From positions 20,953,307 through 21,017,306 of the forward strand of contig NC_134031.1 in the NCBI RefSeq assembly GCF_964204645.1: a DNA stretch of 64,000 bases. The letters run 5' to 3'. Below are positions 26,146 to 39,345 of the stretch, piece by piece; positions within the stretch are counted from its first letter, which is position 1; the number at the start of each line of letters is the position of its first letter. The stretch is from Tubulanus polymorphus (Eukaryota > Nemertea > Palaeonemertea > Tubulaniformes > Tubulanidae). The translations under genes were made by a program, and so were the position numbers. The notes beneath the pieces were generated by a model. It made no database searches. It was not told where the DNA came from and saw only the letters and a list, made by a program, of their open reading frames with translations.

Positions 26146-29100
26146 TGTGGCTGGAAATATTGTGGTAGAATTATACACGCGCAGCCTATAGTCCAGTTCG
26201 AGCACCGAGCGTCAAATATCAATATATAATCAGTGATTCAAAGTAAATCGTTTACAGTATCTCGGTATAATACGGTATGAAAAGAGATTTCAAAACGAGT
26301 CAAAACGTTCGAATAGGCATTAGAGCCAGCAATACACTTTATATCCGAAAACGTTTGTATCAATAGTTGAACAAGTAAAAGGAATATCTCGACGCGGTCA
26401 AAACATGTGTTCGGCTGATGGAAAAAATATCATCGATCGCTGCCAATAATCTATCGAATTAACGACGAATCTTTGATCTGTTATCGCTCTATATCATCCT
26501 TGGATGAAAATTCCACGCATAGCTTTTACATTAGTTCCTGATATCTGTTGCTCCACTCCTCCTAGAAGTGAATTCAAATAACTTCAGTCGTTTGAATCTT
26601 AGTTCCGTTAATATAATACACCGTACAACTGCCTTTTTCCAGTTACTTTCTACTAATCCGCTTTTGAGAGTTTTTATCGAAGTTCTTCACCGGTTATATT
26701 CGTAAATTCGGAGCTCAATCGTTTGGCTTCACGTCTCGTACCTGTCGGCCATGTTTGTTTAGGCTGAACCAGGTAATTCGTAGTTTGTGCGCCAATAAAG
26801 CGATCCTAAAGAGAACAGTAGACAGATACACGCTGTTTGCGCGATATTATTTCCATTACTATATGTCTCTCAGCATGGTTTCGAAATCTGTATCATATTC
26901 GAAAAGATTAAAAGAATGATAAGAAAGCCTCACTTTTCCCCGTAGAAATGAAGCGATTCTACGACGCACCAAAACAATAGAAACCAATGATAAGTGACAG
27001 AGCATCATAACAAAGATGAATGATTGAAGATTAAAGTTAGCAAAATTCTTTGAAGTAGGTACGTAGGCCTAGGCATTCTCTGAATCGACGGCATTGAAAT
27101 GGTTTTGGTTTGCCTCGTGAACGAATCGGTAAAAATGCCAGCCTGTTCGTGTTGATAGTGAGATAATTGACTAAAGCACTTAAGAAGCTATTATAAACGT
27201 AAACTAAACTTAAAGGCTTTGCTTTCAAGATCAAGGGAGAAAAATGGCGTAGACGATGATGATAATTGATGAGTTTCTGTTTTAGATAGAAATTATTTTC
27301 TCTAAGTCAATAAAAGACTGGCGGATTCTTCACTGCGCGGGAATAGTAATATATCTTAAACAGTTGAAAATATGATCAGATCACGAAATATCAGAAAAAT
27401 AAATCAGGCTGCCCTGAGGTGGTGGGGAAACGGGTTCCTTATACAATACACCCTATAATTACCCTAGATTGGAACTCTAAATAGTCCCGCTATCGGAATA
27501 TGCCACAATGAAATAATGTGTTCTCGTAAGGAGTTTCTATATACCATTCCGCAGAAAGCAATAATGAAACTAATAGCGTGAATCCTAAAGATGAATTTTT
27601 GGTGATTTTCATCGACTGTAATTTGCCTTCCATGTTTGAAATCTGCGTCTGAATTTAACAAAAGGCACCATCTTGATATATATTCTACATGTTTGGCTCG
27701 GTATATCTATATATACATATACATATACACGCTTAATGTACACCGTTTTTAGGTTATAGGAGTGTCTAGGGTTTAAAGATTGAATTCGAGTGTTCATCAG
27801 ACCTGTTAGGTTTATGGGGCGGGCCTAATCTTCTAGGGGAAGGTTCAATTTTGAGAAAGTGGGACTGCCCCTGTCTGGAAACATGAACTGGGTGTGAATG
27901 ACACGATCCTGGCTCTCCCCTCCGCCATTATTCAATATTTATAGAATATTCTGGGGCCCGAAATAGCGGTACTCTTTTTAAGGTGACACGTGTTCCCTAG
28001 CCACCCCATCGCTTGCCCCCTTGTCGTGTATTTCCGACGTTACGGAGTTTCTCTAAAGCTAGAATGATTTAACAGATGTTGTTCAATCTTTGAAAATGAG
28101 GAAGAGAAAACCGTGTTGAGGTTTGACTGATGAGTCAACTCGTGAGGTTTACCTCTCGGCGCTGCTGGTGCTGGTGGTTTAATCAGTTTTGACAAGTTAA
28201 TGTTCGCGCTCTTTAGCTGTTTATGTATTACTTTATCTGGCAGGGGCTTTTAGAGGAGCACCTGCTCTAACGCTCACTCACTGTCAGACGTCTATTACGT
28301 GTAGGTACGTAATATTACGCGAAATGGATAATTGAATCATCACAGAATTCCCAAAACAAATACACAAAGGCGGTCAATACAAAAACATCTTCCATCAACC
28401 AGGCTGATTACTGAAGAAAACCTGGTCGGTGCGTCCGATATTTCCACTATTTTTCTCGTCTTTTGAGGAAGGATATAATCAATCTTTCTATTCGGATAGA
28501 TGGATTGATCTAGGCTTATTCATAGATACATATAAACAGATATTTTGAGATATTTCTCGTCCGAGTCACGCGGACAAACCATAGATAGGATTTCCATGAT
28601 AAAGCCTTCAGTCTGATTACTGAACGGCTCAGAATCTCTCAGATACCGACTGCAGAAATATCGCTTAGTTCGATCGACCCACTCTAAATGACTTTATCCA
28701 TACTCGGACAAGCTGAAAATAAAGCGCGAGATGTATGGCCCCATGTGAACATAAAATTAACGTAACGTGTTAGTTTAAGTAATTATGAGCATTTTTTTAA
28801 TTATTTCATTCGTGTGACAAAGATTCTCCAGCAAGTAAAAACAAGCGCTCACACTCACAGCAAAGTAAAGACTATAACCACAGTAACACACCAGTTCTTT
28901 TGGTGTGAATACTATATCAAAATTTAACAGTAATTAAATCAGTGTCTAATCATTATATTAAAATATCTAAGGAATTTAACATCTCAAATTTCATCACACG
29001 TAGAACACTACGGAAGATTTATTTCGACGGGTTGAGAGCTAAATTTCATATTCCCAAAAAATAAATTTGACTCTTGACTTTTTAAACTGTTGTCAAATTG

Positions 29101-29960
29101 TTTACATCGCTTAAACAGTGACGAATATCATGATGTTATCTACCGATTGTTGCAATGATACATGAAATACGCAGAAATGTGTTACAAATTTAGACTCATT
29201 GCAACATTACTGTAGTGGTTGATTTGATACATATTTACCGAACTGACAAGATGTAATGAGCCACAAGAAGGGTGAAACTTTTGTAATGAGCCTGTCTGAA
29301 ATACACTTATATCGTCTTGGTTTTCAGACTAGGAATTAATAAATTCATGGTTTAGGACTTGAGGACTCGTTCAAACGATAAACTCTCTCGTATACTGAGT
29401 TGTATACGGTACTGGAGATTACGTGAAACGTTTTTCTCAATTACTTGTAGTACGGATATTCTAAATAAAAATGAAACCGTTTATTTTTTTTGCGGCTATT
29501 CAACTATTTGAACTGTCTATTGAGAATTCGCCGTTTACAAGACCATTAAAAATATTGTTAGTTGTTTATCCGCTGATGTGAACAAAAGATGAAGTAGAGC
29601 TCGTTGAAAATTAGGAAAAAAAATAAGAAGACTGCAAATCAACCGCATCATTTGTATAAAGCTGACGTAATAATCAAATATTTCAAAACTTGGAAACATA
29701 ACTAAAAATCTAACTGTTTTAGGGGAAATTCCCCTCACAGCATAGTGAAACGAAAACATACAACTAAACAGCTGATCTTAGCCAATTGTTTAATCCTTAC
29801 CAAGTAAGAAAATCAATACGGTGAAAATTAACAAAATCAATACGGATAGGAAGACATAATAAAGTCGTAGTAAAAGTTCAGGGGCTGGTTTCATAGATAG
29901 GTGGCGCCCTGGGGCCCCGATAGATAGGTCAGGGTGGCGCCTCCGGGCTAAAGATAATAC
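26146..29960. other. Upstream region of BMP5-8, no gene seen
   Basis: About 3.8 kb with stop codons in every frame and only short unsupported open frames. It is the natural place for the BMP 5'UTR, promoter and enhancers. No specific motif could be assigned with confidence. Around 27690-27730 there is a short TA/CA-rich stretch. Confidence 0.4.
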
Positions 29961-29965
29961 CAGTC

Positions 29966-30001
<36 letters not shown>
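29966..30001. repeat. (TA)n microsatellite
   Basis: About 36 bases of nearly pure TA. It creates the Ile-Tyr run in a spurious minus-strand open frame. Confidence 0.9.
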
Positions 30002-30003
<2 letters not shown>

Positions 30004-30461
30004 CCGGGCCATGCAGCAATCGGATCAATAACTGCAGTGTATTGCACATTGGCCACTTTAGTGCCATGTGATATCATAAAATACTCATGATCTGTTCTTC
30101 AGGAAAAGATTTAAGTTCGAGGGCTCAGTGGTTCTATACCCAATCCAACAACCTGAGACCAGTCTTCGAGTCCAGGCTGTGAAATCGGGCCTAGAAGTAA
30201 AAAGAGCATTTTCACCATACAGAAATATTTACAAAATGTTGCACACTTGTGAAAACATGAAAATTCATATGAAATTCTCTTATAGACTATTTGTAGGTGA
30301 CTGATTTTTCAGCATACGATAAAACGTAAGAATGAATAATTCTCACAAGTTAACAACAAATACATTTAGATATAAAATACTGTCTCGTTATAATGCTATG
30401 CATTTTAAAGCTAAATAGTTTTCTTAAAAAAATATAACACAATATGATACACAATATGGTA

Positions 30462-30619
30462 CAGTAAACATCGCCTAACTTGGACATGACAAACACGGAC
30501 GGAAATTAAACCATTTTTTTCTGAATTCCTAACCTATTTTCTTACCCTTAACTCGGACCTCACTAACCTCAGACTAAATTTGCCGGTATTAGTTTGTCCG
30601 CGTTAAGCGAGGTTCACTG
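30462..30619. mobile_element. 158-bp pogo/Tigger-type MITE with TA target duplication
   Basis: The left end CAGTAAACATCGCCTAACTT and the reverse complement of the right end, CAGTGAACCTCGCTTAAC, are matching imperfect terminal inverted repeats. Both ends are flanked by TA (30460-30461 and 30620-30621). CAGT-start TIRs of the form ACCTCGCTTAA with TA duplication are typical of pogo/Tigger-class (Tc1/mariner superfamily) elements. There is no coding capacity, so it is a non-autonomous copy. Confidence 0.65.
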
Positions 30620-30621
30620 TA

Positions 30622-33000
30622 GCTCGGATACCAAATAATAAACTGTGTCCACATGATCACAGCCACTTAACAACATGGTTATCATTGTGAAATAAAACAT
30701 CTTCGTTGTTTGATTAAGGGATCATTCATTTATTACGTACACATTAGGGGAGCCGGAGGTGTCAGTGCAATTGTGTACTGTAATTCTTAATGTATATGAA
30801 AAAATGGCCGACTTTTCGTACAGAGGGGGGGTTGACAAATTGTATGCGTATGTTATTAATGAATGATCCCTAAGGCCTAATACATTTACATTGACTTGAT
30901 GAAACTTTGAACTTGCATGTATAAATATTTCGTGGTCGCTGATTTTCACATTCACAAACATATGATTTATTCAAGTGACTTGAACACTATGAAGCACACG
31001 CAGCTTTTATAGATTATATAATTATAGAATAGTCCTGGATAAACATATAGACTGTTCTAGGCACTGTTGTTACCGGTAACAGATAGTAATATGCTGCAAG
31101 CACACGCCCATCAATAGAACACACCTAACAACTTCAAACCATTATATCAAGGACTCTCCCCGAGATATGGTTGGCAGCTCGACCTTGAGCCTACGCAATC
31201 CTACATGCTTTGAATCTTAATTAATTTCAATTTCGAAAGATCATCGCAAGCTACTACTATTTTCCATTTCAAACAAGCAGGATATTATTCAAAATCTATA
31301 TTCTAGAGCATTTTTCGGACTAGCAGGCCATCGGACTAGGGGGACGGTAACCGTCTCGGCTATTCCCTATAATAATAATTGGCTGGTTCATGAGAAAATA
31401 CCTAAAATCTACGTCTACGATGCAACAATAAAATTAAAGAATTTAACGAAAACAATGCAGAATGCAGAAAAGCCGTAGCACCCAAACATTTCATAAATGC
31501 CTCCACATCATAAGCATAAAAATAAATACGAGATATGTAAAAATTCATGGATTGATATTAAATTTTTGATCGGCGCGGCCCGATTCAATTCAACGGTGGT
31601 GAATCAGCGCGATTCAATAACGCGGCGGTGAATCAGTTTTGATTGATTGATAGCGTTGTAGCTATTGTTAATACTGGATTTGATTTGATTTAATTAATTC
31701 ATTCTAATGACTAAAACCAATGAAAGCAAAAACGATATGAATATCAGCGTGACATGTGTGATCTTTTGTTTATGTTTACTAATCTCTCAAGGTTAGTGGA
31801 GGTTTTCCAACTACTGGCAGCAGTTCCCAGTGTAAATCCACGATCGCGCAAACGTTTTTGACTCGAGCCAAATTTGGCCCTTGCCGACAGGACGATTCAT
31901 TTTGATAGCGTTCTAGTAACGAGTGACTGAACACACATCTACGGTGAATAGGCACGGACCAAACTTGATTTCGAGTTTGAACCGGGCGATTGCAGCTAAA
32001 GGATTAAGTTTTAAAAATATGCAATCCACGGCTAGAGTCAACCTCTTCGTATAAACCTTTATCAGTAACAAATTGAAATGTTTTCATCAACAAAATTTGC
32101 AAGAAAATGTTCGAATCAATCAGTAATCACTGATTATACACTCGGTAACATCTCACACGGTATTTCTCTCTTTAAGTCGATATAGTAGCCACTAGCTGTC
32201 TCAGCTAAATGAAAGTTTAAACTTAAAATTGGACAAAAATTTATACATCAGAAAAAACATATGAGATCTTTTTAAAATTACATCATACTATTACATCAGT
32301 AAATCCAGTAGAAATTATCGTTTCATTCGGATCATTCGCAACCGATGAACTTAATCCGGATTAAACATCATTGTTTATGTACATTTGGTGGACTACAACT
32401 ACATGGTAAAATCCGTATCAGATTGAAATCCAGATTAAAGCGATTTGAATCAAGCCGGTTTATGTCTGATTGGCAGTAGAATGTTTGCTAGAACCATTAT
32501 CAAACTACTTGCATTTAAGTTAAATTCATAAGTCGCGATCACAAGAGTATTTTTTACCTGATTTGCCAGATTAGGGTTTTGTCAGAAATGAGTCTGGTCA
32601 GGCCTGCGCGAAATCATTCTGTCGAATTTTTAAACTAATGTGTAGTGAATTTTATTGAAAATTCATGCACATAATTTAATAGAAATAAAATTCAAAAGTT
32701 TAAAATATTCCTCAATTCACTCAAATTCGCCTGAACTCTTTTTCGTGTGCTACACAATGACAGTTACTAAAGGATTCGAACCCATAATCCTAGGATCAAT
32801 GAGGCATGGGCCAAATCTTATCCGGGCCTTGTGTGGATCAGTTTGACCTGGCACAAGTGGTCTCCATGTGATCGCGGCTACAGCGTATAAATAGATGATC
32901 ATCTACTCTTCGCTAGAACATAAAGCTTACAATTGCGCACATGGGGAATGGGGGGTCACGAATCAGCTTAATTTTATGTACATACTATATGATAAGCCCC
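30622..33000. other. Gene-poor intergenic stretch
   Basis: No convincing coding exon on either strand. It holds AT-rich sequence and fragments that look like old dispersed repeats, for example around 32340-32460 with a TTAATCCGGATTAA palindrome. Nothing else could be assigned. Confidence 0.4.
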
Positions 33001-33136
33001 TTACCATATATGGTAAGCAAAAATAATAATCAGTATTTTGAAGGCATTCAGGACATATTTTGAATTATACTTTGTAAGAAAAAAGCAATTTGATTATGAT
33101 TTGAGTTATAATTTCTCAGTGTCGGCTTCATCCTCC

Positions 33137-33202
33137 ATTGGCAGGGATTTAAACCCGATGGCATCGATAGACTCAGCCATGGCACAAAACCCTGCCACAC
33201 AG
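33137..33202 (-). repeat. tRNA-like SINE fragment, minus-strand copy
   Basis: On the minus strand it starts GTGTGGCAGGG and ends with a degenerate B box GGTTTAAATCCC followed by TGCCA, so the ends (GGCAGGG and CCCTGCC) could pair like an acceptor stem. It is shorter than a real tRNA. A related segment lies in opposite orientation about 180 bases away. Confidence 0.35.
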
Positions 33203-33365
33203 TAGCCAGTGTACGCATTAGCCAGTTCTGCTGCAATGAAACTTGAGGCACCACAGATTTCATGTTGTACAATAACTGAGGCAAATTTCATGGAATGGAA
33301 AAACCTGGGCTAAAATAAAACAGGATTTCTGATTGGCATCATGACATCATCTAAGCTGTGCATGT

Positions 33366-33425
33366 GCACTCAGTGGAGTGTGGCAGGGCAATCTCGATGC
33401 CATCAAGTTCGAATCCCTACCGGGG
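33366..33425 (+). repeat. tRNA-like SINE fragment, plus-strand copy
   Basis: It contains GTGTGGCAGGG, CGATGCCATC and a B-box-like GTTCGAATCCC, in the same order as the minus-strand segment at 33137-33202, with an internal deletion. Best read as a related tRNA-derived repeat. Not an intact tRNA. Confidence 0.35.
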
Positions 33426-33500
33426 GGGATGTGTCGGTTTAAAAAACTTTTTTTAAATTCAACTATCAAGCATCGGGACACAAATTCTATATCCTGCTTT

Positions 33501-35134
33501 TTACAATGTAGGTGGAACTATCGTACTATTCGCTTTGATTTTTCCGAAAATGCTCAATTTACTCGAGTATTCTTGACAATCATACTCGAACCGGCGACCG
33601 AGTATAACATTCAGAGCCGACATGTCGTAATGATGGCAGCCCGAATATCGATACAACGGTTTACGGAATTTATTACAAACTGCGTTCTGCGCTCCCGGAG
33701 GTCGGATACATTCCTCCATCAACGAACACTGCACCCACGGCAACATAATATGCGAATGAATCTGTTCTAAATTGTACAAGAGAAGTCGATCGGTCGAAAC
33801 CATCCGATGGAAATAATAGTCTTCCCGACGCGCTTTAAAAAACCGGAAAGTTTTCGGATGAGTGAGTGCCGAAGTTGGCTCGTCGACGGTCCACGCCGTG
33901 ATGCCCACTTTCTCCGCCTGTTTCAACACTTTTTCGATGTCCCCGGTGATGAAGTATTCTTTCTTCTCATTCAGATCGATCCAAAATACAGCTCCGTACA
34001 AGTTCAACAGCTCCTGAAATTAGACCCAAAAGATTACGCGCCATCTTGTTTTGTAGAATATTATCTATGAGGCCATTTCTTTTTAAAAAGTTGGATCACG
34101 GATGCCCCGTACAAGTGATGCAGTTTTGGCGTGTGCGTACCGGTGGTGCGTGAACTGGAAGCAGTTTTGGAGTGCGTGCCCATTTACACCGAAAAAACTC
34201 ATCTGTCATTTTTCAGTTAACTTATTCAAATGGCTACATTCACATGTGCTCAATGAAATTCAAACTTAACTTTTTTCATATAACCAGACTCATCATGGAA
34301 GCCCGTTGATGCTGGGATAGCCCTGACAAGATATAGTTCAAGGTAGAGATACATTTTTTCATCTATCTGTATCTCAAATCATACCTGTATCGCGAGTGGT
34401 TTATATGCTTTGATATCTGTGTTTTGTATATGATATGGAAATTTGTTAAATGGAAAACGCTTCACTTCACAATTGATTGTCTCGTTACAAGTGGATTGTA
34501 GCTGAAAGGAGAAAAAGTAACATCATAACACGCACTATACGGCACTTTATGAGGGGAATAGTAATATTGCAAGGCAAAGTGACTCCTTCAAAATTACCTG
34601 CTTATTGTCGTATGTGCTGAGACCGATGTCGAAGAATACAACCTCGTAATCGGGCAGATAATGATGTACATTATCGGCTAAATCCTTCGCGAAACTGAAA
34701 CTTCTCCACGAGACGGCGCTACCGATCACTGGCCGACTCCTACGTCTGCTGCTGCCTCGTTCTCGCCTTCTTTTCTTCGTCTGTTGTTGATTTATTTTAG
34801 GTGGATTATTCGTCAGGTATAGATTCGGATTGTCGGTGAAACCCAGATAATCGAGATACATTTCGTCAACTTGAAGCTCTTTGAAACCTTCCTGATCGTT
34901 GTGACTTCGCGTCACTTTTAATTTGTGTAAAGTCCGATGCGTTGAAGCGACTATGTTGTGAAAGTCGGGTGTCGGATTGCTGACGAGCCACAGCATGACG
35001 ACCATCGACAACACCAACAATGAGAACAGGATCCAGTTTTTAGTTCGCATTTTCTCGGGAATGTAAATTTTGAAACTCTCGAAATTGGTTTTTAATTGAT
35101 TGTAGAAACTGCTCGATACCTTCGAGTCACTCAT
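33501..35134 (-). CDS. Type II membrane protein, DUF1647/glycosyltransferase-like
   Basis: Exons on the minus strand: 35134-34598, 34501-34385, 34013-33501; 1167 nt, 388 aa. A single hydrophobic segment at residues 33-51 follows a short basic cytoplasmic end, so a Golgi-type type II topology is expected. A Lys/Arg-rich low-complexity linker with KKRRRERGSSRRRSR lies around residues 115-135. The lumenal part has SFAKDLADNVHHYLPDYEVV followed by FFDIGLSTYD, then YGAVFWIDLNE and a C-terminal CHHYDMSALN block. This order resembles the DUF1647 family of invertebrate proteins with a nucleotide-sugar transferase-like fold. The function is unknown and the family assignment is from memory of its motifs. 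An acceptor just above 35172 and a short upstream open frame (ATG GAT CTG stop) suggest a spliced 5'UTR. Confidence 0.72.
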
Positions 35135-35792
35135 TAGATTTTACAGATCCATCTTCGCGATGAAGAAAAATCCTGAAATAAGAAGATAATTAGTAGGCCT
35201 AATTATAATCAATGAAAGTCTCCAACTACATTTATCACACCGCACACAATAATCCAATCCAATTTTAACCGCTGCAAAAATAATACTCCGCGATCTTGAG
35301 TCAAAAAACGACCCAAAACCCAACTTTCTGGCGGAGATCATGAAATAAACTTAACTAGATAAAAGCACTGCAGTAAATTAAACACTGATCACCCTACTAA
35401 TGTCAATACATGCGGCAGAGCATCAGGAACACCAGGAACCAGCCAGTCAGAGGTCTACATACACATACACGGTCACACCTACAAACAAACAACAACACTC
35501 CACTCCTCGTCCCACTCCCAGCCAGTACCTGTCCGTTCTTGACAAGGTGAATTGTTTTAGTTTCTTTGCGACGATAATATTTCTCTTGATTCAAGTTCAA
35601 GCAATTGTTAATTCTCGTCTTCGTATCAAAGATGTAAAGGTCTTACGGCTACATTATAACAGCCTGAGAACTGATTTACGGATCTTGAAGGATTCCTTTT
35701 AGTTATGCATCCGGATACGAATGTTTACGATGTTGAATGAAGATGTAATGAATTTGGGGTTATTACTCGTTCGAAGACGGTTCGTACTACCT

Positions 35793-36155
35793 AGGCCAAC
35801 ACTAGGGTTACTGCGTTTATTAACAGGCCAAAACTAGGGTTACTGCGTTTATTAACAGGCCAAAACTAGGGTTACTGCGTTTATTAACAGGCCAAAACTA
35901 GGGTTACTGCGTTTATTAACAGGCCAAAACTAGGGTTACTGCGTTTATTAAACAGGCCAACACTAGGGTTTCTGCGTTTATTAAACAGGCCAACGCTAGG
36001 GTTACTGCGTTTATTCACCAGGCCAACACTAGGGTTACTGCGTTTATTCACCAGGCCAACGCTAGGGTTACTGCGTTTATTAAACAGGCCAACACTAGGG
36101 TTACTGCGTTTATTCACCAGGCCAACACTAGGGTTACTAATAACTACGTTTATTC
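35793..36155. repeat. 32/33-bp minisatellite, 11 copies, left of CNTD1
   Basis: Copies start with AGGCCAA at 35793, 35825, 35857, 35889, 35921, 35954, 35987, 36020, 36053, 36086 and 36119. The first four spacings are 32 bases and the remaining six are 33. The consensus contains ACTAGGGTTACTGCGTTTAT, so every unit holds a telomere-like TAGGGTTA. The 33-base part is open on the minus strand, giving a spurious repeated NKRSNPSVGL peptide. A three-copy cluster of the same family lies at 39978-40070, on the other side of CNTD1. Confidence 0.95.
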
Positions 36156-36299
36156 AGTGATAATAAATTAACACAATAAAAAGTGTTAATTGAATTTATC
36201 GCGCTACAGTCACTGTGAAATATCCGCCACATCATCAAAAAGTGGACGTTCGAGTGATTATACGACACGGCACGCTGCCCGTTCTCTAATCTCATTGAA

Positions 36300-39200
36300 A
36301 TGACACCTTCAACTGGGGATAATGAAAGTGTTTTTGCATCGCCACCCGAACCGATATTCAACAGCAATTGTGACGGGTTACCTCGAGAAATATTACAAGA
36401 CTGGCTGCTTCTGCTTTCGTCTGAAAACGATAAACAGATTAATTCTCCTCGGGATCAGCCTGGTGACCAGCATCATCAGCGTCTGGTGAATGGGCTAGCA
36501 ATTATTTTATAACCTAAAGAAATAGAAAAACATAAGGGCAAGACGTGTAGCACCTTTTATGCCTTCTTGCTGCAAAAATGATACAAATGCCTGCTCTGTT
36601 TGTTTTGCCTCAATTTCTCAAGTCAGTTACAGTTCCCAAACAACGTTGAGGGTGAAAGTGCACGTTTTAATTTTGAGCGGTTCAGTTCAGCCCTTAAAAC
36701 ACTATCAACCCGCCCTCAGCATCAACAAATGAACTGTTCTCTAATCCATATTTATTCTGCATACAATCAAAAATAATTTTGATAGTGACCCGTAACATCT
36801 GACTTCAGTTTTGAAATCCCATATCTGATTAAATAAGTCCTCTGTTTTGAATTAGGCTAATGAACAACAGTTTTGATCGGTAAGAAATTTCATTTTATTT
36901 AGGGACAAAGCTTCTTCAAAATGGACGACTGTGCAGAATTTGTGTTGTTGATTTGTTCTCGTTTGAAACTTTCAAACCATGCAACATACACGGCTATGGA
37001 ACTTTTTGATAGGTGAGGTTACTATTACGCCTCAGCAGAACGAGGTAAACTGTAGCCTGATTCAAGACTTAGGGAGGGAGTTAATTGTCCTATGGAATAT
37101 GAATAGATTGTAACGTTTTAAACAAAGGAATCCTCGGATTTACTCGGGGAATTCTCAGGGATCTTGTAACTTGATGGAAAGTGGCAACCCTGTATTAGGT
37201 AGGTCTAATAAAGAAATACTACCGGTACTTTTCCCATCTCAATATTGGTGCTGTTGGTTTAAATGTTACATGTAGTTGTTTTGCAGCCTACAAACTGTTT
37301 GCTGTTGCCATGCTTGTTACTGACTGAAACCTTTGTCTTGTAGATTTATGACAAAGCATATAGCTGATTTATATAAGCACGTGAAATCATCTTCTAGTCG
37401 AACTAAGATGTCTGATTGGCAGAGCATTCTTGATCGAATTAGCAATCAAATGGTTTTACGTATCGTGTCGTGTTGCCAGATTGCTTCAAAACTTGTATCT
37501 CATTATAAGGTAAATGGCAATGTACATTGTATAGATTTTACAATTGAGAGTTAGCCTATTATTTTGCCATGTACAGTTCAAACTTGTTTAATCGGGATCA
37601 GTTTAATCACCAGATTATGATATGATACAGATTGTATTTCCAGATCGAAACTTTAATGTTTCGTCCTCAATACCCCTGTTTCTTTTTCGCGTTCCTCACT
37701 CCCACCAACAGCAATAATGGGATCATTGACATCTGGTCCGACAAAGGTCATTAGCAACATTCCGATTGTCGTCAGAAATCGCAGACATTTGATTAACCAG
37801 GCCCTATGACTTTCAGTAATCTGTAAACATGTACCCTCTATTATCATGCCACTATGTGGAACACTGGTGGAACACTACTGAGCCATTTTAACTAATCATT
37901 TTGCCCATTATGACTGGTTTGACCTTTTGTAGAAACTTTATCTCCATTGAAATAAATCTGATGTTTTAGTTAAAAAGTATATATTTCAGATGTTGTGTTC
38001 AATGTTGTAGATTATTACCCAAGCGAGGGCTCGACACATTCTGAAAGAAGCCGGACACCGATATAGTAACGATAGTATTCTTCAATCTGAACTACGAGTT
38101 CTAAAGACTCTCGACTACAATGTGTCAGTCCTGACTCCTATTGTTTACGTTGAAACGCTCTTGGAAATATTAGGTAGGCTAATACTTGGTTTGTAGAATG
38201 CTGGAAGAGGTAGATGCTTAGGACGTTAAGATTTGGTAGATTCCCATGGGGATAGGCGTATTGACTTGAGGGTCAAAGGTTGAGGTTCACTGCGGTTAAT
38301 CATTGGATGATTGATCCTGGTCTTTATTGTAGATAGGAAAGTAGAGCCATGATCACAAGCATTTTTGGTGCGTACCAGATTACCACACTGGTACCAAATG
38401 GGTCTGCGCCTGTTTGATATGGGGCAGAATGACTGGCACAATGTTGTGAGTTCATTTATTTGTATTCTATTTTTACAGGTTACAACCTGAAGAATTGCCG
38501 GGTAAAGATTTATTACGGAGTTTGTATAAAACTGATCGATCTCTTCAGTATCAAACGACAAACTGTTTATGACACCCTCTACAGCATCACCAGCAGGAAA
38601 TCATTTTGTTCCCAGCTTCAAAGGTAAATCCTGTTTAGAAATTGAAATAATTTGCCTAATGCACAATATTTGTGGCCGCTTAGCAGCAACCTGTCCGCCC
38701 CAAGAAATCTTGGGTGGTGGAATAGACCAATGAAGGGTCTTCGGGTAGGGTTTGTGTTAGTGTGAGCTTCGGCAGGAGGCATTCAAACCCTGGCAAGTGA
38801 GGATACGTTTTGGCATGGTGAATGTAAGCTATATATTATTTGTATTATAGGAAGAGGTTTATGAGTGTAGAATGTGATAGTATGTTGTTAGCAGCTGCAA
38901 CAGTAGCCGCCTCTGTGTATATCGTAGACCAAGATAAAGCAGATCAGGTGAGTATTAATTACAGCATGGTCTTCTGGTCAAAATGGAAATGTTCTATCCA
39001 TTTAAAAGTGGCAAAAACAATATCCCATATGAGCATCATAGAATTATGGCTCATTCTGCAGACACTCCTTCCCACGATTGTTTAATGTAGCAATAGAAAA
39101 TTTGAAAAAAATATTTTTTGAAAAATTCAGGAAATACAGAGATAAAAAAAGATGAATGACTATAATTAGCTGATATTGTTGGTATGTTATAGATCACGGA

Positions 39201-39345
39201 TGAACTGGGAAAAACTACACGTCTTGTGACTGATGACATTCTTGATTTTGCTGCCATTCTAGTTCAACTGGTTATCGGTGATGATGATGATGAATTGTCA
39301 GATTCAGGATCTTATACTCCACGTGATAACAACAAACATCAATAA
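36300..39345 (+). CDS. CNTD1: CNTD1 (cyclin N-terminal domain-containing protein 1)
   Basis: Cyclin-fold protein; in mouse and C. elegans (COSA-1) the family promotes meiotic crossover maturation. Exons: 36300-36485, 36903-37012, 37344-37509, 38011-38173, 38479-38623, 38851-38947, 39193-39345; 1020 nt, 339 aa (human 330). Residue blocks ATYTAMELFDRFMTKH, LRIVSCCQIASKL, LQSELRVLKTLDYNV, TPIVYVETLLEILGYN and DSMLLAAATVAAS align in order with human CNTD1. The cyclin box covers about residues 65-235. The C terminus is acidic (GDDDDELSDS) and poorly conserved. Exon 1 joins exon 2 in phase 0 through a GTGAAT donor; a GTGACC 18 bases earlier is a weaker alternative. The start ATG at 36300 lies about 145 bases after the minisatellite, so the promoter may overlap that repeat. 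Confidence 0.93.

Noticed and set aside
26146-26205. Upstream in-frame ATG of the BMP gene (20 extra residues)
   Set aside because: It would push the signal peptide away from the N terminus. The ATG at 26145 gives a normal signal peptide start.
29790-30077. 95-codon minus-strand frame with a hydrophobic end
   Set aside because: It is built across a TA microsatellite that yields an Ile-Tyr run. No family match and no splice context.
32755-32860. tRNA gene on the minus strand with a GGGTTCGAATCC B box
   Set aside because: No A box at the right distance and no cloverleaf. A chance B box or an old repeat.
35884-36117. Minus-strand frame with repeated NKRSNPSVGL peptide
   Set aside because: It is the 33-base minisatellite read through in one frame; the same array has 32-base units next to it that break the frame.
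35793-36155. Interstitial telomere array
   Set aside because: Each unit holds only one TAGGGTTA within a 32/33-base minisatellite. There is no (TTAGGG)n run.
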